Shown: piece by piece, positions 11,571 through 23,265 of the stretch | How positions within the stretch are numbered: the first letter of the stretch is position 1 | How the letters are laid out: the number at the start of each line of letters is the position of its first letter | Assembly (NCBI RefSeq): GCF_963678635.1 | Contig: NC_087067.1 | Span: 12,367,673 to 12,431,672, forward strand | DNA: 64,000 bases | DNA from: Symsagittifera roscoffensis | Lineage: Eukaryota > Xenacoelomorpha > Acoela > Convolutidae | Reading direction: 5' to 3' | Notes under the pieces: generated by a model | Seen by the model: the letters and a program-made list of their open reading frames with translations, nothing else | What the model was told of the DNA's origin: nothing | The model's database searches: none | Translations under genes and position numbers: made by a program

Positions 11571-13273
11571 CTAAACAAATGAGAAGTAGCCACCTTTGCA
11601 TGTATTGGCAGCAGAGGTTTCGTCTAAAATCCAGTTGTCACACATCACTGTTGTTGAAGTTGTAGTGTGGACATCCATGAGTCCATCTGGCCAGTCACGG
11701 TATCTCGAGCTAAAAGAGTCAGTGATATATATAACAGCAGACGCTTCTTCCTTCTTTTGCAGAACGATTCTCTCACTGCGAGAATGCAAGACACTAATGT
11801 AGGCATTAAAATTGTAAAATTTCATTTTACTCAACTCTAAAACTCACGGAAAGATTGTGGAACTAAATGTTAATTGAAAAAAAAAACTTTTTTTTGGGCT
11901 TTTTTCACCACATTCGTATATCCTAACATAACAAAGAATATTTTCAACTTCTAGGGACAGCAGAAACTGCTGCTATCTATCTACTCCCCTGAGAAGAACC
12001 CATTTTTCGCCGGCACCAAAAGTGGGCTCTCCTTCAGCCCAAACATCGGAGCAGGGCCTTTTCAAAAATTGTTCTCCGTTCTCATCTTGAAATTCTTCCG
12101 ACAACTCGACTTTTCTGAAGCCCGTCCAAAAAATGCCTTTGGACAGTCCAGGGGGCAACGTTTCTTCGTGGATCCAATACAAGTCTGATCAAAAATCAAT
12201 CACGTTACAACCAAGCCTATGATAAAAGATCTGAATTTTTTTATAAATAATTTTTTCTCAATCTAGCTCCATCAATTCTAAAGCATAATTTTTCTGATGG
12301 AATCTGCAGCAGTATTTGTAGTCGCAGATAGTTTACGATACTATTTGTGGTTCCTCTTTTCAAAACATAAATAATTTTGCTATATTTTTCAAACTGACAC
12401 ATTCATCTGATCATCTGCGCATCAATCATTATGATTTGAGAAGAAAAATTTTCAGCAATGAGAAAATTTTTTTTGTAATGAGTCGGAACTATCTGCACTA
12501 CTTTTGCACTACAACTTGTTACTTTAACCTATTATGAAATTTAGTCATTGTTTGAATAAAAAATGGTGACTATTTTTGTTTTACTTCTCATTACAAATAC
12601 TTGATTGACTTTTACCTGCACCTGTGAAGATCTCTTTGCCTAGATTACCACACATAGATTTCGCTTCGTTGAAGGTCGATACCGAAACCTGCAAATTCAT
12701 CGGTTTTTTAGACCAATTTTCAGAGCAATTCCAAGTTTTTCCTCCAAATAGCGGTCTCGTACAGTTTTTAGATTGAGTTTTTCGTCGAACAAAAGTTGCA
12801 TTTCCGTCACAAATTGTATCAAAATCCAATTTCCAGCTTGACCATTCATCACCGCAATTCGAATCTGTCGTTTTCTCATCAAATCCGCATTTTTCTAAAT
12901 CCGAATAAGAATACGCCGCAAGGTTGCCTATATTGCACGGTATTGCATCATCAGATGATATTATATACATAGTCAGGGGCGAAACAATTGTTCTAATAAG
13001 CGAGCTTTCATCCAGTTGTGCTCTTGGGTCTGTTGAGTAAAGAACGCATATGAAGTTTCCGTACGCAAAACTTACGCATTTTTTGTCAAAGTAGCACATT
13101 TTAATGCATATCTGTATACTAATTTTTTTTATTTGCCTGAGTATAAACTCGGTTTTCAGCAAAGTTCCATAAAGTTTCCGAAACAGACCATACCTCGTTA
13201 CACTTTCTTGCTGGCTCCAAGAAGCAAAAATTATTGCGAACATCAAAAGTTTGAATCCTGTAGAAATTGCCAT
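11571..13273 (-). CDS. Secreted PAN_3/CW + C-type lectin domain protein, three exons
   Basis: Exon 1 runs 13,273-12,616. I chose the ATG at 13,273 because the upstream in-frame codon is TTG and this ATG opens a clear signal peptide (MAISTGFKLLMFAIIFASWS). A cysteine module follows (CIKMCYFDKKC, later FICVLYST), typical of the PAN_3/CW domain of worm lectin-like proteins. The donor at 12,615 (GCAG|GTAAAA) and acceptor at 12,185 (GATCAG) join in frame to exon 2 (12,184 to about 11,985). That exon carries lectin-fold landmarks: FNEAKSMCGNLG just before the junction, then IFWTGF, WAEGEP and GEKWVLLR. Exon 3 (about 11,836-11,571) has CDNW, a late Cys and a stop; its acceptor is uncertain. The W in GEKWV stands where many C-type lectin domains have Cys. 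Probably extracellular; ligand unknown. Confidence 0.75.
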
Positions 13274-13784
13274 GTTCGAGAATTTTCCGGTTGTTTTCAA
13301 ACTTTGATTCCTGATTTAAGAATTGCCGAAAATATTAAAATTGTGATAAACTGACCAATGAGCGAAATGAAATTTTACTACAGCTTTTTTCCTTTTCTAA
13401 AAATGGGTTAATTATTTATCGATTGATATATTCAAAAACAACTGTTTTGAATCTTTCTGCCTAACAGCATAAAAATTTGTTTGTGATGATGATGCGATTC
13501 TTTTAATTTCTTTCGGAATTTCACTTTCTCTCAGGAATAATAGAAAAAAAAAACAATTTTTGCACATTTGAGAGAAAAAAGAATTCATAATTTCATCCTT
13601 TCTCTTAGGAATATTAAATTTTTTTTTGCATATTTGCAAGAAAGAAAAACTATAATTAATTAATATAAGTTGTTTTCAAAAACAACTGTTTTGGTTGCGC
13701 CAGCCAATTAGTATGAACCTTTAATTGCAATGGCGACGCGATCCTTCAATTTTCTCTCAAGAATGTAGTAGTGGAAGAGTGAGC
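13274..13784. other. Upstream region of the lectin gene
   Basis: No gene seen. TTCAAAAACAACTGTTTTG occurs twice, at 13,431-13,449 and 13,675-13,693. The second copy sits in a small palindrome (GTTGTTTTCAAAAACAAC). Promoter elements could not be picked out. Confidence 0.5.
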
Positions 13785-14290
13785 AGAAGTGGGGGGTGGA
13801 CGGTCCTTGCAAACCCCATATATTAAGCTAGGGAATAGATGTTCTAACGTTTTTAGTTAGTTAACAGGATTGGTAAGGTTTCATTGTTTGTGTGATGAAG
13901 AGAATGGTAAGAAAAACGGTATTTTTTTTGGATTTTGTGTGGAAAAATCTAGTCTTTTAACAAAAATCTGGGAGCGCCTTACCTAATTGGTATATATCAT
14001 TTGGGTAATACGTGTAGATTCTACAAGAAAGGTATTAAATTAGGTTTTTTGGTTCATGGTAAGCCTATAGTACGAGTTTTTGCGACAAAACGTAGGTTTT
14101 TTTTTTAAAAAAAAACTGCTATTTTTACTGAAAACCTTCAAAACACGGTACGACTTGATCAATTTGACCTCTAAATTATTTTATTAGAAACTCTAACTAA
14201 TTAAAACAGTACTCTATCTACCTGAAACTAGGCTGAAACTTATCTGAAACGCAGCTGAAACTTCTGTATACTCGGAAAATTTGGCATCTG
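13785..14290 (+). repeat. Dispersed repeat R1, copy a
   Basis: R1 is recognised by comparing four places in the window. In order: a poly-G or poly-C run beside GTCTTTGCA-like sequence, one or more units of ATTAAGATAGGGAATAG type, the phrase ATGGTAAGAAAAACGGTATT, CAAAAATCT..GCGC.TTACCTAATTGGTA, and GGTTCATGGTAAG. This copy continues into repeated CTGAAAC units (about 14,220-14,260) that are also found in copy b. No coding capacity seen; possibly a non-autonomous transposon. Confidence 0.65.
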
Positions 14291-15491
14291 TCCAAAACTT
14301 ATACTTTTTAAGCTCTTTATCTACTTTTCCACTAATTTGCTAGACTGTAAACAACATCAGTTCAAAAAAAAATTTTAGATTTTAATTTTGAATTGCTGAT
14401 GAAAATTTCCGTGATTTGATTCTAACTTGGATTTTCATAAAAGATTAATTAAAATTCATTTGGAAAAGCCAAATATAAAATCATTATATACAGTTCCAAA
14501 TTACAATTTTTATCACAATTATCAATCTAGGTTCGCAAATGAAACAGATTTGGAAGGATTTTCTATGTCTGTTTTCAAAAACTGTATCTGTTTCTTAACA
14601 AATATAGCGGATGTACACTTTTTAATAATCTGAAGTTGCTCTACATTTGTGTTCTAGTCCACATTGAGCCCTGTTATTTCCCAAAACCATTTCTAGGGCA
14701 GAGACTTGTAGTAATTGCTCTGTGACATTACAAGTAAATATATAACTTGAACGCAGATTTTTGTTTGCTGCTTTAACTACTTTCCTCCAACAGAGTTGTT
14801 TTTGCATGAAATTTAACACTAAAAGATCATTTATCGAAAAAACAGTATCAGTAAACCAATCACTATTGTCTCCAAATCAAATATAAAGCAAATCTGCTTG
14901 AGAACTTTAAATTTTCCATAATTTCCCTTAAATTCTATAACAATGGAAACAAAAACCCGATAAAAATAATATTGATTTCTATACTTGAGACTTTTGACTT
15001 TCGATTCTCTCTTAGGCTATTATTCATAACATAAAGTCAAGAGCAATTTTGCAAAATTCATACTTGCAAAATTTACATTTGCAAAATTCACAACAATTAA
15101 AATGAATTTCCACATTTTTTTCTTGTAAACTCAAAGTTAACATGTTCTTGGCTCCTGCTTGATCTATTATCTCCCAATTTCAGTGTTTTACAATCCAATT
15201 TGAATAAAATTTTGCTCAAAACACTTATTGTAGATGGATAACTGTATCAATTTAACAAACATTCACTAATCCAAGGCAAATTTAGCATCAAAAAACCCTT
15301 TTTACTAAGTAACTTCTGAACCAGATAACTGCATATTTTTCTATTTTCCATGGTTTTTGGAGTATTTTTTATATTTATACAAAAATTAATCTAAAATTCT
15401 AGCAAAAATAACCCATTTTTTCTTTTATTCGTCAATCATTAAATTTTATCATAGTAATATGTCCTATAATTTTTTTTGTGTATGTTTAAAT
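14291..15491. other. AT-rich DNA without a supported gene
   Basis: Short frames only, without domain-like pattern or RNA gene. Confidence 0.6.
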
Positions 15492-15731
15492 TTACTTTAT
15501 TGTGGAGTGTGTTGGGAGACTGCCGAGTGTGATTTCTATCACCATGTAGAAAGTTTCTCGACAAGAATAACGCTGCTTCTTTATTTTAATACTTAGTTCC
15601 TCTCTGCTATATGTATGAAAATTACAATTGGGACACTTTAAAACTCCATAGGTTCTACGGTGCCTCGACGCATTTTTACGTGTATAGTCTCTACCATACT
15701 CAAAACATGAAACTCTTTCGTTTCTATTCAT
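15492..15731 (-). pseudogene. Degenerate double zinc-finger fragment (polymerase N-terminal module)
   Basis: An ATG at 15,731 opens MNRNERVSCFEYG and runs 79 codons to a stop at 15,492. It aligns by eye with the zinc-finger modules at 20,235-20,483 and 37,440-37,680, which match the N-terminus of the family-B polymerase at 43.8 kb. Here the first finger has lost a ligand (CFEYG instead of CVECG) and RHRKHC has become RHRRTY. The second finger keeps CPNC but its His ligands are changed (KIKKQRY). The C-terminal third is unlike the other copies. A CCAAT-box array lies just upstream, as it does for the others. Most likely a dead fragment of a related element. Confidence 0.55.
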
Positions 15732-15939
15732 CTCAATAAATAAAAATAGAACTGGAGAACCAATGAGAGATTTCGAAAGTACCAAAAATCTTAGTAGAAG
15801 ACATGAATAGACCCAAAAATAGAACAAAAGTAAATAAAAACTGCAAATTTCCTGACCAATTCTTTTTAACGTGAAAGAAAATCAGAATGCAATTCATTCT
15901 TTTTGGTGTAGCTGAAATATGAATGAAGTTTTCAAAAGT

Positions 15940-16180
15940 TTTGATGTCATTCAATCAGAATCAAGATTTATTTATCAGGTAATCTTCAACAGTTTTGATA
16001 TCAACCAATCAGAATCAAGCTCTAATTATTCTGAAACTTTCAACAGTTTTTTAATTTCAAGCAATCAGTTGCGAGTTTTACCTGTAATGGATTTTTTTTA
16101 TACATTTTAATACAAATTAGTTAAGATCAATTTTCGCTTGTAAGGGAAATTTAAAACATTTTGACATCAACCAGTCACAA
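15940..16180. promoter_or_regulatory. CCAAT-box array upstream of the zinc-finger fragment
   Basis: Variants of TCAACCAATCAGAATC recur at roughly 58-60-base spacing (near 15,947, 16,004 and 16,058), with a further AACCAGTCACAATTG near 16,168. The CCAAT core is the classical NF-Y site. The same array stands upstream of the zinc-finger copies at 20.5 and 37.4 kb, which supports a promoter role. The plus-strand open frame across it simply reflects the repeat period. Confidence 0.5.
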
Positions 16181-16617
16181 TTGACTAATCAATTTTTAAA
16201 AAATTTTGCTAAAATTAACTAACAGAATGAATTATTCACAGATATAGTTTTATCAAAGATTATTAGAAAACCTAATCAAAAGCAATATCAAAATCAACTG
16301 TATTGGTTCACTCAAAATTATGATTTTCCTTGTCATTTTATTTTATAGGGTTTTCCCCTGGTTTGTTATTTATTTCTTGATCACCCAATCCTTTGTTTTT
16401 GTAATTAAAAACGGTGTTCATAAATCTGGCAATACTATTTTTATCAAAAATTATCTCCAGTTTTTTTGACTCTCCAACTAAAACACTTTAGATAGAATCA
16501 ATTTTCCAGCTAAAAGTTTTTTTTTAACAAATACCAGCAACAACAGTTTCTCAAGTATATTTTTGTGGAAAGTTTTCATATTGTTCAAATATTTCCAATT
16601 AGAAATTAGTAGTATAT

Positions 16618-17545
16618 GTCGGGGCAGTTCAGCAGTGGGGGGGGGGGGGCGGTGAGGACTCCCATGTATTAACATAGGCTATAGAGTATCCGGTCCTCAC
16701 CCTATATATTAAAATAGGGTATAGATTTTTCAATGTATTAAGATAGGGATTAGGTTTCCCAATGTTTTAAGATACCAGGTTTCAGATGAGAGGTTTCAGA
16801 TGGTAAGTTTTTTCGGCGCCCGAATTTCTCATGTATAGTGTATAGAATTCCCAATGTAATAAGATAGGGAATACAGTATCCGGTCATCAGCCTATCTTTT
16901 AAAATAGGGAATAGTTTTCCTATGTATTAATATAGGGAAAAGGTTTCGTAATTAAGATGGTAAGGTTTCCTAACTAAGATGGTAAGGTTTAAGATGGCAA
17001 GTTTCAGAAAAAAGTTTGGCGCCCGATCTCACCGTGTTTTAAGATAGTGTATAGTTTTCCTATGTATAAGGATTCAATGTAGGGAATTAAGAACTCATTA
17101 AGATAGGGAATATGTTTAGCAATGTAATAAGATAGGGAATGGTAAGGTTTCAGTAAGATGGTAAGAAAATTGTATGAAAAACGGTATTTTTTGGATTTTG
17201 TGTGAAACTGTCTAATTTTTTCGCAAAAATCTCAAAACGCGTTATGTATTTGGTGAGTATTACGTGAAGATTGTGTAATTAAAGTATTATGGTTTTTGAT
17301 TACGGTAAGTCAATGGTAAGATGGTCACAAAATTGGATTTTTTATCAAAAAAATTGAAAGTTTTTTCAAAAAACTTCAAAACACGATAAGATTTGATATA
17401 TTTTGACTTAAAAACTGTTTTATTAGATAATCTTACTTTTCAAAACAGTTCTCAATCCAGCTGAAACTATGCTGAAACTATGCTGAAACTATGCTGAAAT
17501 CTACTCAAACTTCGAAAATAAATATCTGGAAAAAATGCCAAAAGT
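16618..17545 (+). repeat. Dispersed repeat R1, copy b, with expanded GATAGGGAATA units
   Basis: It starts at a run of G (about 16,637-16,648) followed by at least seven irregular units of the type AATGTATTAAGATAGGGAATAG between 16,660 and 17,150. The R1 core follows (ATGGTAAGAAAATTG..GAAAAACGGTATTTTTTGG, then GGTAAGTCAATGGTAAG). Three CTGAAACTATG units at about 17,460-17,500 end it. Noncoding. Confidence 0.65.
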
Positions 17546-19979
17546 TTTTGAAAAAAATTGCAAAAATTTCAAAGTTTTTGGAGAGAACAGCAGAAATCTC
17601 TAGGTTCTGGCAGGTTTTTTTTTTCTGATCTAATTAAATAAAAAGTAAACACGTTAAATGTTTAAAATTAAGCTCAAATTGTATTTCAATTGGCATCATG
17701 TTTAGACACTGATACAAAATTTGAATGGAAAAATGGATTTTTCCACAATTTTCTCTCAAAATAAAGAAATACGATAAAATTTTACCATAATTTTAGCTAA
17801 AAAGCTGTATATATAATGCTCTGAACATATAAAGTTCATATTAATTGAATCAATTATGATACTTCCGATTTCTCGGGAAAATAAGGTAATTAATCGTAAT
17901 TTTCGAGAAAGTAAAAATTAATCAAATCTATCCAAAGTTTTCCATTTTTAACCTTTCATTCGTGTAATTAACTAATTTTTGTTCAATTCAAGAGGAATTC
18001 ACCTAGGAACTTCAATTCAATTGAACAATAAGAGCAATATTCATTGAAATTTCTAGATCAAACTCCATGATCCAGCTTCTCCTCAGTTTTTTCCCAAAGA
18101 ATAACTCAAACTTGTACAAAAATTACAACTTCAGAGACGTTTGTAACATTTTTATTAATGATAAATTTCAGATCATTGAAAAAAGAAGAAAATTGAACTG
18201 CTAAAATTGACTAAAAACGTGGTATAATTCTCTTAACTATTTTGGATTGTAGGATATTCAACAAAACCTTCTTCAAAACTGATGATTGTCTCTCTGTTGC
18301 TTCTACAACATAATTTTGATGGATTTTCCGTTAAAATTTTCTATGTCTTAAGCTTCTTCTTGCTTTCTGCTTATTGCATGTTTTCGCACTTGAACTCACT
18401 TTGCAAGAAAACTTAGTCAGAACTGAGGAATTTAGGAGAAATAGTATCAATTGAACAAACAATTTATTGGCAGAGATAAAAATGGAACTGATAACGTCTA
18501 ATTAATACCATGTAAATTGTACATGTTCTCCTTTAAATTCCCTTGTTTAGTTGCTACAGCAAACTATTTTAGCAAAAACCCAACTTTTCGAATCATCAAC
18601 AATCACTTTTCTTGCAAAAACGTTTGTAAATCGCTTTTTGTTCTTAATTTTTGTGGGAAGTTTTTTCAAAAATGTCGAAGTGAGAAAGAATAGGGGCTAT
18701 TTTAAGCATTCGAAAGCATATGATTAATTTGAAAATATAAAAGTGTATTTTTCCGTTGATTTCTTAGAATAAATTAAGAGCAGCTCTTTTGCTTATAACC
18801 TGCAAAACCTTCGGAAGTAGAAATACGCAAGGGAACTTAATTCCATATTTCTGCAATATTTATATCATTTAAAAGATTTGTTCTCTAAAACATCGATTAA
18901 GGAAAAGAAGTCAAGGTGCAAACTGTAACCAATTAAAAGTTTTGCAAAATTTATTAAGCACAAAAAATCTATAATTCAACGTAATTTTCTAATTGAAAAA
19001 AGAAAATTAAGCTAAACAGAACTAATTTTTTACTGTGTGTCTAATTGAATTTTTTTTCAATGAATTAAGAGATCATACATCTGGTTCATACATAATTTGT
19101 TTAGAATTAATCAGCAGGCTCTAAATCATTTTCTCTAAAAATCTTTCTACATCAAAATTTTCAATCCAAAAGAATGAAATGTAGATCTTGAAAGCAAATT
19201 TTTGATTTATGCGTCATGTGTCATCTTCCAAAAGATGTTGGAGTTGGGCCTACTTCACAACAAATTATTTTCAAAAAATCTGAATTTTCATATAAGTTAA
19301 CCTAGTATATCAAATGAATGAAAATTTTCCAAACATTACACTTTTTTGTTGGATTTTTCTCAAGATGTATTATTTGAGCTAAATTTTAGTAAAAAAATTT
19401 CTAAACTCCTAATGAGTTGAATTGAGTTTCTATCTCAATTTGATTTTTTCTCAGTTTCTGCTTCATGGACTATCTTCCAACTTAATCCAATTCGAACAAA
19501 GTTTTATTTGAAAATTGAGTTTTAGAGGGAAAAATGTATGATTTCAACAAACGTTTGTTAATCCGAAGCAGAATAATAACATAAATCCCTTTTAAAAAAC
19601 TTTAATTTATTTTCTCGACCTATAACTGTATGTTGCTGTTTTAAATCTGACTTCCTATTTTGAAGTATATTTTTGGTTGAGAATGATGTATATTATGATC
19701 TTGAAATTTTCAAATGTTAGCAAAACAAACATTTTCCAGGTCAGTTATCAATTTCTTTTCTGAATCGTAGAAAACAGCAAAAGAAAATCATCATTCTTAT
19801 TAAATCAATCCCCAATATCTGCTACGCACTAGACTATGATTTCTTTTACAATCACTAAGCACGGAAAACTTGTAAAAAAGTCACAAGGCAAAATCTTTCA
19901 ATTAATCGATGTTTTATAAATATCCAGTTTTTTTAGTATTTTAACAAATGCTTAAGCACCCAATAGCGTATGTGATTCA
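17546..19979. other. AT-rich DNA without a supported gene
   Basis: No domain-like frame on either strand and no RNA gene seen. If element E1 once had a full polymerase leftward of 20 kb, it is not visible here. Confidence 0.55.
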
Positions 19980-20234
19980 TTTTTACTACAAAGTTATCGC
20001 AATAAAATCCCCGCAAGCTGGCAACCAATTGAGTTTTTACTGTAGATTAAAGATTTTCGTATCGATTTCCATTGAAAGTTTCACGACAATTTGAACTCGG
20101 TTGTTGCTGGTTTTATCATCAATCAGAACTTTTGAATATGACAGAACAAGAAAAATGATGAAAAAACTGTAAAATTGTTACCAGAACTTTTTCAAAATTA
20201 GTGTATAGACTTTTCAGATTCAACTATGTTTATA

Positions 20235-20483
20235 TTAAAAATATATCAATTTTACCTTCTCTTGGAGTTTTTTTTGAGCCTGCTGAGCACTTAATTCAAC
20301 ATCATGTTGACAATGCTTCTTCTTGATATGATTAGTAAGTTCTTCGCTGCTATATCTATAAAAATTACAATTGGAACACTTCAAAACGCCACAGTGCTTT
20401 CGATGTCTTGATGCGTGTAAGCGAGTGTATTCTCTGCCACACTCAACACATGCAATTCTTTCGTTTCTATTCAATGACGGGAT
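20235..20483 (-). pseudogene. Zinc-finger N-terminal module of the family-B DNA polymerase, E1 copy
   Basis: The frame reads SLNRNERIACVECGREYTR, followed by HASRHRKHC, and then a canonical C2H2 finger: C-x2-C, 12 residues, H-x4-H (CSNCN to HIKKKH). The position matching the ATG of the 37.4-kb copy is ATC here (20,483-20,481), so the start appears lost, although the frame stays open upstream to 20,561. A good donor (GAAG|GTAAAATTG at 20,255) is shared with the 37.4-kb copy, and a possible acceptor (TTTTACAG) lies near 20,185. The sequence after it could continue polymerase-like protein (KLSMEIDTKIFN), but the rest of the polymerase is absent. Its role would be nucleic-acid binding at the polymerase N-terminus. 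Confidence 0.6.
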
Positions 20484-20689
20484 CTCAAGAAGTAGAAAAA
20501 AAAAGAATTGGAAATTTAGAATGCCCCAAGTTCTTAGAAAAGAAAAGTTGAATAGCCTCAAAAAATGAATTAAAATGATTAAAAAAGCAATTTTCTTAAC
20601 AAATTGTTTTTCACGTGAAAGAAAATCAGAATGGATTTGCTATTGAACCTAGCTGAAATAAAATTTATCCAATCTAACCATGGAGTTTT

Positions 20690-20935
20690 CAAAAAATTTG
20701 CTATCAACCGATCAGAAACGAGCATTAATTATAAGGAAACTTTTATCTCTTCTGATATCAACCAATCAGATTCGACTTTCAATGGTCATGGAATTTTTAA
20801 TAAATTTAATGTCAAGCAATCAAAACTGAGTTCTACTTCTCATAGATTTTTCAACAAATTTGCTATCAAACAATCAGAATTGAATACTTCTTTGGTACCA
20901 CTGATTGTTGGAAATCAACCAATCAGAATCCAGCA
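20690..20935. promoter_or_regulatory. CCAAT-box array between zinc-finger and 149-aa genes
   Basis: Five related units at about 50-60-base spacing: TCAACCGATCAGAAAC, TCAACCAATCAGATTC, TCAAGCAATCAAAACT, TCAAACAATCAGAATT and TCAACCAATCAGAATC. Their orientation is the same, and the corresponding inverted array lies at 37,030-37,225. Probably the promoter of the minus-strand zinc-finger gene. Confidence 0.55.
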
Positions 20936-21770
20936 TTTTCTAAAAGTGAACTGTTTTTTATTTAAAAAAAAATAATCATTTTTTGAAAAATGTCTATCAA
21001 AAAACATCTGAAGTTCATCGAGTTACTTTGCAAGAAATAAGAAAAAACTCCAATTGATTTTCTTATTGATGAAATAGATGTTGAATCTTGCTTTTTTTAT
21101 AGATTTTTTGACCTTTTCATTGCACAAAATAGAGTTATCCGACTAAGTAAAGTTCTCGTCAGAGAAACTTACTCAATCAAAGAGTTTACTTTTGATCCAC
21201 ATATTGCGTATCAAAGTTTTAAACTTACGGCTGGATTACACCTCACAAGGTTTATTATTGAGATTTTAAAAAAAAATCAAAAAGTTGTACAATAATATAT
21301 CAAAAACTCTTTTATCCCCTACGCAACACCCAAATTTTTAAAAACTCCCCAGCAAAGTTCTTTATTCTTTCATTTCTTTAAGGATTTTTAAAGTTCAAAA
21401 TCCTGTTTGATTCGGTTCGGAATCAGATTTCCAGAGATTTGCTTTGAAAAACTCATCAACTTTGAGTTATCCTCCCATATTTACATCAAAATCAGAAAAC
21501 TTGACTATCTACTCAAAAATTAGCATTTTTTCATTGATTACATACAACAAATTCAACTAACTTGAAGAACAAAAATTGGAAATGCTACTTGTTCGCTATT
21601 CTTTTGTTACGTATATCGGCCGGAAATTTTTCTTATTTTTACAGCAAACAATTTTTGGTCATTTATTTTTGCAATTGCTTTTGTGTATATTCTTACTTAT
21701 TTGGGAGATTTAATCCTTAATAAGTTCCTCTGATTAGATACGGCAACTAGAACAAAAGGGAACATTTTTG

Positions 21771-21870
21771 TGATTGGAAACGACAATGCCTAAAATAGAG
21801 CTTTGTAACCGATTGGTCACGACTTTTATCCAAGAATTCCATAAAAGGAAACTGAAAACTGATTGGACAC
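21771..21870. promoter_or_regulatory. ATTGG-box cluster upstream of the 149-aa gene
   Basis: TGATTGGAAACGAC, CGATTGGTCACGAC and TGATTGGACACGAC occur at 21,771, 21,810 and 21,860, a 40-50-base spacing. ATTGG is the reverse of CCAAT. The cluster is kept in units 2 and 3 (about 26,074-26,172 and 30,318-30,416; one box in unit 3 reads GATTGGTAACG) and, partly, in reverse at 42.65-42.7 kb in E2. Confidence 0.5.
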
Positions 21871-22095
21871 GACTACAATTCAAATAAGGAAAATCAATTC
21901 TGATTTGTTAAACCCACACAATCGAGTTGAAGGTACCCCTAACTTTTAACTAAAAATCATTTTATTTTCAACTAAACCACCGTCAACTACCTCCTCTCTC
22001 AGCTGTAAATACCTTAATTTCAACTTATCTTCCATCAGCTACCCCTCTCTCAGCTCTTTCTTGTTTTTACTCTTTAACTCAATTTAGTGTTCAAT

Positions 22096-22545
22096 ATGAT
22101 CTTCTCAGTGCAAAACAGCAACCTCATGTACTCTGTAAAATTTTTGCCTGATCTAGTACAATTTCATGTGCGAGAAACAGTCTCTGGAGATTTTGTGGCA
22201 CGAATGGGCGTCCCAATCCAAGTCTGGCACATGGTGGAAATGATGCGAAGGGATTTTCACGAGCATCATATGACACAAGTACCCATGACAGAGAACCAAC
22301 TTGAAGAAATGCAAATGATGGAGGAAGTTTCTGATCAAGTGGGAATGAACTACCCCGAGATTCCTGACTCAAGATTTGTGGCTCAACCAATCGACGCCTT
22401 CCTCTTTCCTTGGGAGGAAGCAGGATCAGCCGAAAACCCCATCACAATAGATGAAGATGAGGGTCTCTTATTAACAATGATACCTCCAACTCCACAACAA
22501 CCACTACAACCTCGTCCAGCTCTGGGTTCTATAGAGAACCTCTAG
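22096..22545 (+). CDS. 149-aa acidic protein with PC4-like core, unit 1
   Basis: Start ATG at 22,096 (the frame extends to a GTG at 22,087, but AATTTAG at 22,081-22,087 looks like a splice acceptor, so ATG is preferred); stop at 22,545. Residues 1-60 show strand-strand-strand-helix spacing (MYSV, LVQFHVRETV, GVPIQVWHMVEMMRRDF) like the PC4/p15 single-strand-DNA-binding fold, whose last strand and helix usually read G-I-x-L then W. The middle is Met/Glu-rich. The C-terminus has PITIDEDEG, shaped like a SUMO-interaction motif, then a Pro/Gln tail. No exact family recognised; the PC4 link is inference. This copy differs from the others at KFL (residues 16-18) and MIPP. Confidence 0.65.
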   Translation: MIFSVQNSNLMYSVKFLPDLVQFHVRETVSGDFVARMGVPIQVWHMVEMMRRDFHEHHMTQVPMTENQLEEMQMMEEVSDQVGMNYPEIPDSRFVAQPIDAFLFPWEEAGSAENPITIDEDEGLLLTMIPPTPQQPLQPRPALGSIENL

Positions 22546-22844
22546 AACTCTTCTGCTGCTCGACAGCTCCTTAAACAAATTTTTTTGTAAAGAATTGTTG
22601 TTTGGCATTAACTTCATTCTTTGTAATCAATTAATTCCTTTAATTTCATTTTGATTCTGAGAATAGATGAGAAATCAGGGAAGTTCAATGAAAACTAGAC
22701 TTAATTTAGTGCTCCGAACTTGCACACATGTTATGAAACTCGATTTTTTTTGCACACATAATATGGAAAAAAAACAATACAACAATTGTACACAAGTGAA
22801 AATTACCTGATATTTTTTTGCATCTGATCAAAAAAAATTCAAAC

Positions 22845-23265
22845 TATTTTCGCAGTTTGTAGATAAAATTGAAACACTTTTCGCATTTTGTCAAAAAAGT
22901 GAAACACATTTCGCATATTGTCAAAAATAGTAAAAAACTTTTCGCATCTTGTCGAAAAAATTGAACGCTTTTCGCATCTTGTCAAAAAAATTGAAACATT
23001 TTTCGCATTTTGTCAAAAAAATTAAAAGACTTTTCATATTTTGGCAAAAAAACTGAAACAATTTTCGCATTTGTACAAAAAAAGTGAAACTTTTTTCGCA
23101 TACGCTTGAAATAATTGAAACACTTTCCCATCTTGCTGAAAAACTTGAAACATTTTTCGTATTCTGTTGAAAAATTGAAACAAATTTTGCAATTTGTCGA
23201 AAAAAATGTAACAATTTTCGCTATTTGTAGAAAAAATCAAAACACTTTTAGCATCTTGCCGAAAT
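22845..23265. repeat. 33-35-bp minisatellite, unit 1
   Basis: About twelve degenerate units of the type CTTTTCGCATCTTGTCAAAA followed by AAATTGAAACA. The long minus-strand frames here (FFDKMRK repeats) follow from the period and are not taken as genes. Confidence 0.85.

Larger units (their letters stand above)
19980..20980 (-). repeat. Arm of a 1-kb inverted duplication (partner 37,025-38,030)
   Basis: The zinc-finger fragment, its 3' flank (including ATCCCCGCAAGCTGGCAACC and TCGATTTCCATTGAAAGTTT) and its CCAAT array recur in the opposite orientation at 37,025-38,030. Similarity by eye is clear over the whole length, with many substitutions and small indels. Confidence 0.75.

Noticed and set aside
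20631-20975. 114-codon plus-strand frame
   Set aside because: It lies over the CCAAT-box array; the apparent protein repeat is the promoter repeat read in frame.
22921-23240. Long minus-strand frames with FFDKMRK repeats, also in units 2 and 3
   Set aside because: They follow the 33-35-bp minisatellite period; low complexity, and unit number varies between units.
22845-23265. CRISPR-like look of regularly spaced repeats
   Set aside because: Repeats are contiguous and degenerate with no unique spacers, in a eukaryotic context.
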